DNA from: an uncultured Rikenellaceae bacterium
GTDB taxonomy: Bacteria; Bacteroidota; Bacteroidia; Bacteroidales; Rikenellaceae
Assembly (NCBI GenBank): GCA_944326815.1
Contig: CALVFI010000010.1
Coordinates: forward strand, 248,001-312,000
Direction of reading: 5' to 3'
Length of the DNA stretch: 64,000 bases
Shown: positions 9,840 through 17,614 of the stretch, piece after piece
How the letters are laid out: the number at the start of each line of letters is the position of its first letter
Numbering within the stretch: the stretch's first letter is position 1
Notes under the pieces: generated by a model
Seen by the model: the letters and a program-made list of their open reading frames with translations, nothing else
Databases searched by the model: none
What the model was told of the DNA's origin: nothing
Translations under genes and position numbers: made by a program

Positions 9840-11201
9840 ATGTCCAAAACTTACATCGATCAGCACAAAGAGCTCTTCCTCGAAGAGTTGTTCGAACTGT
9901 TGCGCATCCCCTCCATCAGCGCCGACAGCAAGCATTACGACGATATGCTCCGCTGTGCGGAGTGGCTGGCCGCCTCGCTGAAGAAGAGCGGCGCCGACCG
10001 TGCCGAAGTCATGCCCACGGAGGGCAATCCCGTGGTATACGCCGAAAAAATCATCGATCCAGCCAAGCCGACCGTATTGGTATACGGCCATTACGACGTC
10101 ATGCCGGTCGATCCGCTGGAGGAATGGAAGACCGAACCGTTCGAACCGGTGGTCAAAGAGGGCCGCATCTGGGGCCGGGGCGCTGATGACGACAAGGGAC
10201 AATCATTCATGCATGCGAAAGCGTTCGAAACGATGGTTGCCACCGGAACCCTTCCCTGCAACGTCAAGTTCATGCTCGAAGGCGAGGAAGAGATCGGCTC
10301 TGGCAGCTTGTACAAATGGTGCGCAGACCACAAAGAGATGCTCTCCGCAGACATCATACTGGTTTCGGACACGAGTATGATTGCCTGGGATACGCCATCG
10401 ATTACCTGCGGCTTGCGGGGACTATGCTATATGGAGGTCGAAGTGACGGGTCCCAACAAAGACCTGCACAGCGGATTGTTCGGCGGAGCAGTGGCCAATC
10501 CAGCCAACGTCCTGGCCAAGATGATTGCTGCGCTGACCGACGAGCAAGGCCGCATCACGATTCCCGGCTTCTACGACAAGGTCCGCGAACTCACCCCCAC
10601 CGAACGGGCAGACTTCAATAAAGCGCCCTTCTGCGTGGAACGTTATAAGAAATCGCTTGAGATCGGCGACGTGGCCGGAGAGGAGGGCTACACCACCATG
10701 GAACGTACCGGAGTACGTCCTTCGCTCGATGTAAACGGCATCTGGGGCGGCTACATGGGTGAAGGCTCGAAGACCATCATACCGGCAAAAGCCTCGGCCA
10801 AAATCTCGATGCGTCTTGTGCCCGATCAGGATCACAACGAAATCGCACAGCTGTTCCAGACCTATTTCGAAGCACTCGCTCCGCGGAGCGTAAAGGTGAA
10901 AGTCACAGCACTGCACGGCGGCCAACCCTATGTCACGCCGACCGACCTGCCCGCCTATCAGGCAGCCGCCAAAGCGGTGGAAGAGACGTTCGGTAAAAAA
11001 CCGTTGCCCTACTACTCGGGAGGCAGCATTCCCATCGTAAGCGCATTCGAGAAGATTCTCGGGCTGAAATCCATCCTGATAGGATTCGGACTCGACCGTG
11101 ATGCCATCCACTCCCCCAACGAAAGCTACGGGCTGGAGAACTTCTATCGCGGCATCGAGACCATCGTCCTGTTCTACAAATATTTCAGCGAGATGAAATA
11201 A
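9840..11201 (+). CDS. M20-family metallo-dipeptidase
   Basis: Cytosolic di-zinc peptidase of 453 residues. The M20 active-site features are present: GHYDVMPVD with ligand H84 and catalytic D86, the bridging Asp in GRGADDDKG (116-118), and the general base/ligand pair in EGEEEIGSGS near E149-E150. A dimerisation domain follows (about residues 200-330, from DLHSGLFGGAVANP). The C-terminal His ligand lies in AIHSPNE. The length and the DLHSGLFGG segment match carnosinase/CNDP-like members that hydrolyse dipeptides. It sits 24 bp after glmM, possibly read from the same promoter, and is followed by a strong bidirectional terminator. Confidence 0.92.
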   Translation: MSKTYIDQHKELFLEELFELLRIPSISADSKHYDDMLRCAEWLAASLKKSGADRAEVMPTEGNPVVYAEKIIDPAKPTVLVYGHYDVMPVDPLEEWKTEPFEPVVKEGRIWGRGADDDKGQSFMHAKAFETMVATGTLPCNVKFMLEGEEEIGSGSLYKWCADHKEMLSADIILVSDTSMIAWDTPSITCGLRGLCYMEVEVTGPNKDLHSGLFGGAVANPANVLAKMIAALTDEQGRITIPGFYDKVRELTPTERADFNKAPFCVERYKKSLEIGDVAGEEGYTTMERTGVRPSLDVNGIWGGYMGEGSKTIIPAKASAKISMRLVPDQDHNEIAQLFQTYFEALAPRSVKVKVTALHGGQPYVTPTDLPAYQAAAKAVEETFGKKPLPYYSGGSIPIVSAFEKILGLKSILIGFGLDRDAIHSPNESYGLENFYRGIETIVLFYKYFSEMK

Positions 11202-11227
11202 GCCTATTCGGCACACGAAAAGCATAT

Positions 11228-11273
11228 GACACAAAAGAGAGGTTGCGGAGTTCCGCAACCTCTCTTTTGTGTC
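11228..11273. terminator. Bidirectional terminator between the dipeptidase gene and tRNA-Pro
   Basis: A perfect 22-bp inverted repeat (arms 11228-11249 and 11252-11273) with T-rich flanks on both strands. It can end the plus-strand dipeptidase transcript and the minus-strand tRNA-Pro transcript; the right arm touches the last bases of the tRNA. Confidence 0.8.
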
Positions 11274-11345
11274 GGGGTGACAGGATTCGAACCTGCGACC
11301 CCCTGGTCCCAAACCAGGTGCGCTACCGGACTGCGCTACGCCCCG
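11272..11345 (-). tRNA. tRNA-Pro (anticodon TGG)
   Basis: A 74-nt cloverleaf on the minus strand. The anticodon stem-loop CCTGGTTTGGGACCAGG presents TGG, the T arm is GCAGGTTCGAATCCTGT and the discriminator is A. No CCA is encoded. The acceptor stem is CGGGGCG against CACCCCG, which leaves a C-A mismatch at position 6-67, where the usual form has a T-A pair. Followed immediately by a terminator hairpin. Confidence 0.95.
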
Positions 11346-11441
11346 AGGCCCATCTTTCCCGCATCAATCGGGAAATGCAGTGCAAAAGTAATTCATTTTT
11401 CCGGATATGCAAACATGTCACGCAAAGAATCTCCGATTCTT

Positions 11442-11816
11442 CTACTTCACGGCCACCGTTTCAATCTCGACCTTGGCCCCCATCGGCAGCTGCGCTACCT
11501 GATAACAGACGCGCGCCGGCATGTCACTGCTATAATACTGAGCATAAACAGCATTCATGGCAGCAAAATCGTTCATATCAGCCAACAGCACAGTCGATTT
11601 CACCACATGCTCGAAACCGTATCCGGCCTCTTTCAGAATGGCTCCGATATTATCAAGCGATTGTGCAGTCTGCGCCTCGATGGTCTCCGGTATCGAACCA
11701 TCGGCGGGATTAACGGGCAACTGACCCGAAACATACAGCACGCCACCAGCCTCTACGGCCTGTGAATAAGGTCCTACAGCCTTGGGGGCCTGATCAGAAT
11801 GGATGATTTTTTTCAT
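11442..11816 (-). CDS. ridA: RidA family enamine/imine deaminase
   Basis: Hydrolyses reactive enamines and imines released by PLP enzymes, protecting other PLP enzymes. The 124 residues match the family. VGPYSQAV near the N-terminus, YVSGQLPVNP, and the signature ARVCYQVAQLPMGAKVEIE with the conserved Arg that holds the substrate carboxylate are all present. It is flanked by tRNA-Pro and by the divergent META-domain lipoprotein gene. The window carries several PLP enzymes (glyA, the giant aminotransferase-domain protein), but no operon link exists. Confidence 0.92.
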   Translation of the reverse strand: MKKIIHSDQAPKAVGPYSQAVEAGGVLYVSGQLPVNPADGSIPETIEAQTAQSLDNIGAILKEAGYGFEHVVKSTVLLADMNDFAAMNAVYAQYYSSDMPARVCYQVAQLPMGAKVEIETVAVK

Positions 11817-11952
11817 AGTACGATCGTTTTAGAATGAGGAAAATTAGGCAAAATATCGCGGTTTTCAAAATTCCATGCAACGCTTTGTGTCTCACGCGCA
11901 TCTAACAGGCATATTTTTTGATTGAAACCAGAACACAGCATAAGGAAATTAT

Positions 11953-11960
11953 TATCTTTG
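11953..11960 (+). promoter_or_regulatory. -7 promoter element of the META-domain gene pair
   Basis: TATCTTTG, 27 bp before the ATG at 11988. It supports that start over an in-frame Met codon at 11922, which lies upstream of the element. Confidence 0.65.
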
Positions 11961-11987
11961 CAGACCAATAAAAAACAACGAACAAAT

Positions 11988-12416
11988 ATGAAATTAACCA
12001 CCATCCTCACCACGGCCTCTGCCCTCCTGCTACTCGCAGGTTGCAACGGTTCCAAGAAGCATGTCGAAGCTCTTGCTTCAAATCCCTGGCGGCTCGAACA
12101 GGTGCTCTTCGACGACAGTGCCTATTCCGACACCATTCCCGCCGGCGTCACCCTGCTCTTTTCGGACAGCAGCACCATTGCCGGAAATGGCGGTTGCAAC
12201 TCCTTTTTCGGCGTTTATACAACCGCCGGCAAAGACCAAATCGACATCGAGGTTAAAGGCAGCACGATGGCCTTCTGCCCCGATTTGGATTTCGAGGCGC
12301 GCTATTTCGACATGCTGAGCCTCGTCTCCTCCTATTCAATAAACGGCGACGAAATGCAACTGGACGCTCCGGAAAACGGCTTCACCATGATATTCAAAGC
12401 AGACCAAAAACAATAA
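11988..12416 (+). CDS. META (HslJ-like) domain lipoprotein, first of tandem pair
   Basis: Predicted outer-membrane or periplasm-facing lipoprotein of 142 residues. The signal peptide ends in the lipobox LLLLAGC with Cys 18. The rest is one META domain: NPWRLEQVL, GNGGCNSFFGVYTT, GSTMAFCPDLDFEARYFDML and a C-terminal FTMIFK strand. E. coli HslJ, another META protein, is linked to novobiocin resistance, but the family has no defined biochemical activity. The next gene, 4 bp downstream, encodes a paralogue, so the pair arose by tandem duplication and is co-transcribed. Confidence 0.85.
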   Translation: MKLTTILTTASALLLLAGCNGSKKHVEALASNPWRLEQVLFDDSAYSDTIPAGVTLLFSDSSTIAGNGGCNSFFGVYTTAGKDQIDIEVKGSTMAFCPDLDFEARYFDMLSLVSSYSINGDEMQLDAPENGFTMIFKADQKQ

Positions 12417-12420
12417 CAAT

Positions 12421-12837
12421 ATGAAACTAACGAAAATTTTCGCGACTCTCGCGGTAGTGGCACTCTTTGCCGCCTGCTGCCCATGCCGCAAGCAGGCATC
12501 CGCCAAGGCAGAGCCTCTCGTAGGCACGAATTGGCAGTTGGTGCAGTTTGAAGGGCGCACCTTTGCGGCCAATGACAATTACACGCTTCTTTTTTCGGCC
12601 GACGACAAGCTCTCCGGCCAGGGGGATTGCAATCGACTGATGGGTAACTATACGCTTAGTGAAGGGGATCAGATGAAGATCGGAATGCTGGCATCGACAC
12701 GCGCCATGTGTCCCAATCAGGAGATGGAGAACAAGTTCATCGCCATGCTCCAGACGATCGACAGCTACAAAATCGACGGCAAGTTGCTGATGCTCTTTGA
12801 CAACAGCGAGCTGAAGATGGTTTTCGAAAAGAAATAG
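12421..12837 (+). CDS. META (HslJ-like) domain lipoprotein, second of tandem pair
   Basis: 138 residues. The signal peptide ends in the lipobox LFAAC, followed by a second Cys (CCPC), so the lipidated Cys is one of two adjacent candidates. The META domain shows TNWQLVQFEG, GQGDCNRLMGNYTL, STRAMCPNQEMENKFIAML and LKMVFEKK. It is clearly a paralogue of the preceding protein, with the same Cys pair spacing. It overlaps nothing and ends 2 bp from the convergent rubrerythrin-like gene. Function unknown beyond an envelope location. Confidence 0.85.
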   Translation: MKLTKIFATLAVVALFAACCPCRKQASAKAEPLVGTNWQLVQFEGRTFAANDNYTLLFSADDKLSGQGDCNRLMGNYTLSEGDQMKIGMLASTRAMCPNQEMENKFIAMLQTIDSYKIDGKLLMLFDNSELKMVFEKK

Positions 12838-12838
12838 T

Positions 12839-13510
12839 CTAAAAGGAGAGAAAACGCACGCTGTGCGTCATGCAAAAAGGGCAATAGCGTTCCCGAATGC
12901 GGAGTGTAAAAGTATTGCCGCAAGTGGGACAAACCCAATAACAAACCGAATCGCACGACACGTCCGGAGAATCCAGGCAAAACTGGATCATCCGGGCGTG
13001 TTTCATATCGGTCCCCGCGATCCAAAGCAGGACACGCGCCGCATACCGGGCATCCTCCGCGACGGCCCGGTCGATAGCCGCCGGATACACCTTCAGAGAG
13101 AGGGTATCTTCGCGCCGCAGGCTACGCAACAGGTTTTCACGCGTAGAAAACACACTGTCCGCCCCGTGAACCATTTCGAGGTCTGTCCCGTTGTCAGATC
13201 TGCAAAATCGACCGCCCAATCTTTCCAAAGCACGCTGCATATTCTTGGCATGGATGCACTCAGCTGCCGACATGGCACGGAAAAGGTGTTCGGCATCGGA
13301 TCGATGCTCTTGAGCGGCGCACCGGGCATACGACAAATAGGTCGCACTCTGCCGACTTTTATCCACAGCATTCTGCTGCAAATGCTCCAGCGTTTCCGCC
13401 CATTGCGGTTCATCCTGCCGGACTACATTCACGCCTGTCAAGGCAAGCACGGCCAATAGCCCTACCATAAAAACCATCAGGGCAACCAAGACAATCCGAA
13501 CGATATTCAT
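12839..13510 (-). CDS. Membrane-anchored rubrerythrin-like protein
   Basis: 223 residues. A single hydrophobic segment (about residues 4-26) anchors the N-terminus. A ferritin-like four-helix region follows: YARCAAQE with E68, AMSAAECIHA with E84 and H87, AEDARYAARVL with E152, and GTDMKHA with D168 and H171. A rubredoxin-like metal knuckle closes the protein, with C194/C197 (CPTCGNTF) and C210/C213 (CPFC). This is rubrerythrin order, pointing to peroxide reduction, but D168 stands where Glu is usual, so the di-iron site may be altered. The ATG at 13510 is preferred; it lies directly after a terminator-like hairpin. The anchor would place the enzyme at the inner membrane. Confidence 0.75.
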   Translation of the reverse strand: MNIVRIVLVALMVFMVGLLAVLALTGVNVVRQDEPQWAETLEHLQQNAVDKSRQSATYLSYARCAAQEHRSDAEHLFRAMSAAECIHAKNMQRALERLGGRFCRSDNGTDLEMVHGADSVFSTRENLLRSLRREDTLSLKVYPAAIDRAVAEDARYAARVLLWIAGTDMKHARMIQFCLDSPDVSCDSVCYWVCPTCGNTFTLRIRERYCPFCMTHSVRFLSF

Positions 13511-13512
13511 AA

Positions 13513-13549
13513 AAAATATGCTTTGACCCCTCGGATCAAAGCATATTTT
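13513..13549 (-). terminator. Terminator-like hairpin after yebC, abutting the rubrerythrin-like start
   Basis: 14-bp perfect arms (13513-13526 and 13536-13549) around a 9-nt loop, followed on the minus strand by a run of T and then at once by the ATG at 13510. It would end yebC transcripts. Because it forms most of the sequence before the next gene, read-through could couple the two. Confidence 0.7.
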
Positions 13550-13594
13550 ATGCCACTGCCAGCCAACCGCCGGCACACAATCGAAGCCGATCTA

Positions 13595-14329
13595 CTACTC
13601 TTCGACCTCCTCTTCGTCTTTCATGGTGGTGAAGACGTTGGTCACATCGTCGTCCTCCTCGAGCTTCTCCACCAACTTGTCGATCGCTTCACGCTGTTCG
13701 GCCGTCACCTCTTTCGTATCGGTCGGTATACGCACGAACTCACCGCTGATGATCTCGATGTTGTGATCCTCCAGATACTTCTGAATGGCTCCATAAGATT
13801 CGAAAGGACCGTACAACTGCACATTCCCATCCTCGTCCTGATAAAGCTCATCCACGCCGAAATCGATCAACTCCAACTCCAACTCCTCGGGATCGATCGC
13901 ATCCGTCATCGCGATCTTGAACACACACTTATGCTCGAACAGAAAGCTCACACTACCGCTATTACCGAGCGTACCACCACAACGATTGAAATAACTACGA
14001 ACATTGGCCACCGTACGCGTTGTATTGTCCGTGGCGGTCTCCACGATGATCGCTATTCCATGAGGGCCATATCCCTCGTAGACCATCTCCTTATAATCAG
14101 CCGCATCTTTCGAAATAGCACGTTTGATGGCACGTTCCACATTCTCCTTCGGCATATTCTCCGCCTTGGCATTCTGCATCAACACCCTCAGACGGGTATT
14201 ACCCGCCGGATCAGGTCCTCCGGCCTTTACAGCGATTTCGATCTCCTTACCCAGTTTTGTGAACGTGCGCGCCATGTGTCCCCAGCGTTTCAACTTACGC
14301 GCTTTGCGGTATTCAAATGCTCTTCCCAT
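13595..14329 (-). CDS. yebC: YebC/PmpR family protein
   Basis: 244 residues of the YebC family (TACO1 relatives), described as DNA-binding regulators and, more recently, as ribosome-associated factors easing translation of proline-rich stretches. The N-terminal domain shows MGRAFEYRKARKLKRWG, then FTKLGKEIEIAVKAGG and NTRLRVLMQNAKAENMPKENVERAIKRA. YEGYGPHGIAIIVE and NGGTLG-like NRCGGTLGNSGSV follow. The acidic C-terminus (KLEEDDDVTNVFTTMKDEEEVEE) is usual. A TAGTTTTG promoter lies 38 bp upstream. Which of the two roles applies cannot be read from sequence. Confidence 0.93.
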   Translation of the reverse strand: MGRAFEYRKARKLKRWGHMARTFTKLGKEIEIAVKAGGPDPAGNTRLRVLMQNAKAENMPKENVERAIKRAISKDAADYKEMVYEGYGPHGIAIIVETATDNTTRTVANVRSYFNRCGGTLGNSGSVSFLFEHKCVFKIAMTDAIDPEELELELIDFGVDELYQDEDGNVQLYGPFESYGAIQKYLEDHNIEIISGEFVRIPTDTKEVTAEQREAIDKLVEKLEEDDDVTNVFTTMKDEEEVEE

Positions 14330-14366
14330 ATTGCGGTTTATCTTATTTGTATTGCGAATTGTCCTG

Positions 14367-14374
14367 CAAAACTA
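14367..14374 (-). promoter_or_regulatory. -7 promoter element of yebC
   Basis: TAGTTTTG on the minus strand (fits TAnnTTTG), 38 bp before the yebC ATG. Confidence 0.55.
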
Positions 14375-14405
14375 TAACCTTTTACCGAAAAAGACAAAAA
14401 AATAT

Positions 14406-14413
14406 TACTTTTG
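14406..14413 (+). promoter_or_regulatory. -7 promoter element of the threonylcarbamoyl-AMP synthase gene
   Basis: TACTTTTG, 27 bp before the ATG at 14440. It excludes the in-frame upstream Met at 14317 as start. Confidence 0.6.
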
Positions 14414-14439
14414 TCGGTTCCTTCCAAGATGAGACAATA

Positions 14440-15003
14440 ATGAAAGAAGAGATCGAAAAGACAGTGGAGGTGCTCCGCCGGGGTGGACTTATTCTCTACC
14501 CCACCGACACGGTATGGGGCATCGGCTGCGACGCGACGAATGCCGAAGCCGTAGCACGTATCTACCGGCTCAAACGTTCCGAGAACAAGAAGAGCATGCT
14601 CGTACTGGTCGACTCCCCCGACCGTGCCGCCCGATATGTCAATCGCGTACCCGACGTGGCCTGGCAGCTGATGGAGGTGGCCGACAAGCCGCTCACGCTG
14701 ATTCTGCCCAATGCCTGCGGCGTTGCAGAAAACCTCATTCCGGAGGAGGGTACGCTCGGCATCCGGATACCGGACCATACGTTCTGTCACGAACTGTTGC
14801 GCAGATTCGGCAAACCGATCGTCTCCACCTCGGCCAACATCAGCGGCGAGCTATCGCCTGTATGTTACGAAGAGATTTCGAAAGAGATCACCGAAGGCGT
14901 GGACTTCATCGTCAACCCGCGTTACGAAGGCGACTCCACCCGCAAGCCCTCCTCGATCATTCAGATCGGCGAAGGAGGTCAGGTCAAAATCATCCGCGAA
15001 TAG
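14440..15003 (+). CDS. L-threonylcarbamoyladenylate synthase (Sua5/YciO/YrdC family)
   Basis: Makes threonylcarbamoyl-AMP from threonine, bicarbonate and ATP for the t6A modification of ANN-decoding tRNAs. The 187 residues form a single YrdC domain: GGLILYPTDTVWGIGCDATN, KRSENKKSMLVLV, PLTLILPNA, GTLGIRIPDH and PIVSTSANISGE, which together make the nucleotide and phosphate pocket. There is no C-terminal Sua5 extension, so the short TsaC form. The RYEGDSTRKPSSII segment is conserved. It is 33 bp upstream of the thioesterase gene in the same direction. Confidence 0.92.
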   Translation: MKEEIEKTVEVLRRGGLILYPTDTVWGIGCDATNAEAVARIYRLKRSENKKSMLVLVDSPDRAARYVNRVPDVAWQLMEVADKPLTLILPNACGVAENLIPEEGTLGIRIPDHTFCHELLRRFGKPIVSTSANISGELSPVCYEEISKEITEGVDFIVNPRYEGDSTRKPSSIIQIGEGGQVKIIRE

Positions 15004-15035
15004 TACGAAGAGACGAACTCATAAAAAAACAAGTC

Positions 15036-15431
15036 ATGATAACCACCAAAATCGATATTCAGATTCGCTTTGCCGACGTCGATATGCTGGGACACGTAAA
15101 CAATGTGAACCTGCAGCACTACTTCGACCTCGGGAAAAGCGACTACTTCCGTACCATCATGCACGTGGGTACGGACTGGAGCCAGCAGGGGCTCATCGCC
15201 GCCAACACCAACACCTCCTATTTCATTCAGACGCGACTGACTGACCGCATATACGTCGAAACCTCCACGGAACGAATCGGCGAAAAGAGTCTGACGCTGT
15301 ATCAACGCATCATCTCCCACGACGATGGCAGCGTCCGGGCAGAAAGCCGCACCGTGCTCGTTGCCTTCAATTTTGCGCGGCAGGAGTCCATACCGGTACC
15401 TCAGGAGTGGCGAACCGCCATCGGCCTCTAA
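15036..15431 (+). CDS. Acyl-CoA thioesterase, 4HBT hotdog family
   Basis: 131-residue single hotdog domain predicted to hydrolyse acyl-CoA or acyl-ACP. The N-terminus holds the family motif RFADVDMLGHVNNVNLQHYFD with the catalytic Asp (position of D in FADVD) and the HVNN segment. The long central helix (GKSDYFRTI) and FIQTRLTDRIYVETSTERIG strands follow. The start at 15036 is the first Met in a frame with this domain; the frame is open further upstream but that part lies inside the preceding gene. The stop overlaps the convergent EamA gene by 4 bp. Confidence 0.87.
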   Translation: MITTKIDIQIRFADVDMLGHVNNVNLQHYFDLGKSDYFRTIMHVGTDWSQQGLIAANTNTSYFIQTRLTDRIYVETSTERIGEKSLTLYQRIISHDDGSVRAESRTVLVAFNFARQESIPVPQEWRTAIGL

Positions 15432-16387
15432 TCGGATTTCGAGGTGGCGTTCCTGTTTCTGAGCCGCTGCCAGAACCGTTGCAGCCTCATTACGACATTT
15501 TCATAGGCAGCGACAACCATCACTATTCCCGAGAAGATCAGTATGGCCGCCACGATATTGGCACGGTCGACGGTCTCCTGACCGCGTAAAAATGCGAGCG
15601 TCGTCGCCACAACCGGCTGGATATACCTGTAAAGCGCCGTATGCACCGGGGTAAGTTTCTCGGTTCCCCGATAAAGCAGGTAAGAGGGCAAGACGGTTCC
15701 CAGAATCAAAATATAGAGAATCTCCAGATCGGCCTGATAAGGCAGGGTCACATATTCCGTCGAAAAAGCGGTTTTGGCAAAAAAAGGCGCCGTGATGATC
15801 AGCCCGATGATATAATACCACCCCATCACCACCAACGTTCCGACCTTTTCGAGCACCGGCTTTATAATCACTGTATTGACCGCCACACAGATCACACTCA
15901 ACAGCACCAATACATTGCCGAAGGCTTCGCTGCCGTGAATCAACACCCCACCCCGATCGAACAACAACACAGTTGCACCGGCCAAGGCCAATACCACCCC
16001 GATGATCCGAACCGGAGTCATGGCCTCCTTTTTCACAAGAATCGACGCCGTAATCAGGGTAAATGCAGGACCCAGTGTAGCGATGGTCGAGGCATCGATC
16101 GGATTGGTATATCGCGCACCCCAAAGCAACATATACATTCCGCCGTAGATCACCAACACCGTCACGAGACAAATACGTCCGAAATCCTGCCACTGGAACC
16201 GATAACGCCTGGAAAAAAGGGCAAACGGAATGAAAAACACAGCCGAGACGAATACCTGCAAGAAAAAAAGCGTCTGAAACGAAATCCAATGTTGGACCAG
16301 CGAGACCATAAAAGAAAAATTGATCCCGTAAAAAAGGTTGGAAAAAATCAGATCCTTGTGGTATTTTCGATGTTCCTGGGGCACCAT
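15428..16387 (-). CDS. EamA/DMT-superfamily transporter
   Basis: Inner-membrane drug/metabolite-type transporter of about 319 residues with ten hydrophobic segments in two EamA repeats. The first repeat begins at LIFSNLFYGINFSFMVSL, the second near VLVLLSVICVAVNTVII. The conserved GARYTNPIDASTIATLGPAFTLI stretch of the first repeat is clear, and the C-terminus is basic (RLQRFWQRLRNRN). Start: the Met at 16387 gives a short hydrophilic N-terminus; another at 16417 adds ten residues. Substrate unknown. A second EamA gene (47938-48879) is a distant paralogue in the window. Confidence 0.87.
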   Translation of the reverse strand: MVPQEHRKYHKDLIFSNLFYGINFSFMVSLVQHWISFQTLFFLQVFVSAVFFIPFALFSRRYRFQWQDFGRICLVTVLVIYGGMYMLLWGARYTNPIDASTIATLGPAFTLITASILVKKEAMTPVRIIGVVLALAGATVLLFDRGGVLIHGSEAFGNVLVLLSVICVAVNTVIIKPVLEKVGTLVVMGWYYIIGLIITAPFFAKTAFSTEYVTLPYQADLEILYILILGTVLPSYLLYRGTEKLTPVHTALYRYIQPVVATTLAFLRGQETVDRANIVAAILIFSGIVMVVAAYENVVMRLQRFWQRLRNRNATSKSD

Positions 16388-16484
16388 ACGATAACATAAG
16401 TATCGCAACACCAGCAACTACCATACCAAACCATACACGCCCGACCCTCCTCAGGCAATGGCTGCAGGAGAGAGACTCCCTCCG

Positions 16485-17516
16485 CTATTTGAACCCGGGA
16501 GCCGTCAGGGCAATATCGCTGCCGTCCGGCGTAACGAGCATCGCCCCCGTACTTTCTGCCGTGATATGCCCGATCACATCGATACCGCCAAGCGCCATCA
16601 CCTGCTCCTGCATGGCCAACGGCACGGTAAAGAGCAGTTCGTAGTCCGCCCCGCCGTTGAGCGCTGCCACGACAGGATCGGCATGGAGCTCCTCCGCCAA
16701 TGCATAGGTCTCCCGGGAAATCGGAAGGCGATTGAGATAGATACGTGCCCCGCACTTGGAGCTTTTGCAAATCTGCAGCAGATCGGAGGCCAAGCCATCC
16801 GAAAGATCGATCATCGACGTAGGAACGATATCTGCAGCCCGCAGGGCCTCGATGATATCCAGCCGCGCCACAGGCTTCAACTGTCGGCGCAACAGATATT
16901 CATACCCCTCGAATTTCGGCTGCGGATTGGCATGGCCTTCGAAAGCCCGTTTCTCGCGTTCCAGCAGATGCAATCCCATATAGGCTGCGCCGAGATCGCC
17001 GGTTATACAAATCAGATCATTCAACTTCGCCCCGCTACGATAGGCAACCCGTCTCTTCTCCACGCGCCCGACCGCCGTCATACTCAACGTCAGACCCGTC
17101 ACCGAGGCCGAAGTGTCTCCTCCGACCAAATCGACGCCATACTCCTCGCATGCAACCCGCACCCCATCATAAAGTTGCTGCAGATCCTCCACGCCGAACT
17201 TGGCCGAAACGCCGATCGATAACGTAAGCTGCTCCGGCGTACCGTTCATCGCCAAAATATCGCTGATGGCCACCACCACGGCCTTGAATCCCAGGTGTTT
17301 CAGCGGGAAATAGGTCAAATCGAAGTCGATACCCTCCAACAACAGATCGGTCGAAAGCAACAACAACCCACGCCCGGCATCAATCACCGCCGCATCGTCT
17401 CCCACCCCAAGTTTCGTATGTGCATTCCCATTTTTAAAATCGGCGGTGAGCTTGTCGATTAGTCCGAACTCTCCGAGTTGCGAAATCTCCGTGCGTTTTT
17501 TATCGTCCATGATCAT
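16485..17516 (-). CDS. thiL: Thiamine-monophosphate kinase
   Basis: Phosphorylates thiamine monophosphate to thiamine diphosphate, the active cofactor. 343 residues of the AIR-synthase-like ThiL fold: GEFGLIDKLTADF at the N-terminus, LGVGDDAAVIDAG, LLLLSTDLLLEGIDFD, VVAISDILAMNGTPEQL, and DLVGGDTSAS form the metal and ATP sites. The DLSDGLASDLLQICKSS and GGADYELLFTV segments complete the signature. Start at 17516 or 17510 (adjacent Met codons); a further Met at 17564 lies upstream of the TACCTTTG promoter. No other thiamine gene and no TPP riboswitch is visible next to it. Confidence 0.93.
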   Translation of the reverse strand: MIMDDKKRTEISQLGEFGLIDKLTADFKNGNAHTKLGVGDDAAVIDAGRGLLLLSTDLLLEGIDFDLTYFPLKHLGFKAVVVAISDILAMNGTPEQLTLSIGVSAKFGVEDLQQLYDGVRVACEEYGVDLVGGDTSASVTGLTLSMTAVGRVEKRRVAYRSGAKLNDLICITGDLGAAYMGLHLLEREKRAFEGHANPQPKFEGYEYLLRRQLKPVARLDIIEALRAADIVPTSMIDLSDGLASDLLQICKSSKCGARIYLNRLPISRETYALAEELHADPVVAALNGGADYELLFTVPLAMQEQVMALGGIDVIGHITAESTGAMLVTPDGSDIALTAPGFK

Positions 17517-17535
17517 CTTCGTTAAAATCCTCTCA

Positions 17536-17543
17536 CAAAGGTA
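17536..17543 (-). promoter_or_regulatory. -7 promoter element of thiL
   Basis: TACCTTTG on the minus strand, 20 bp before the thiL ATG, back to back with the adk promoter. Confidence 0.6.
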
Positions 17544-17574
17544 CACGATCTTTTGACTTAGCAAAAATAATCGT

Positions 17575-17582
17575 TACATTTG
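17575..17582 (+). promoter_or_regulatory. -7 promoter element of adk
   Basis: TACATTTG, 32 bp before the adk ATG. Confidence 0.6.
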
Positions 17583-17614
17583 CTGCCCGAACGGATAATT
17601 AAAATATTTTAAAA

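Noticed and set aside
15501..16424. 307-codon frame overlapping the EamA transporter gene in another frame
   Set aside because: The EamA frame has two conserved repeats and hydrophobic segments; the other is a shifted reading of it.
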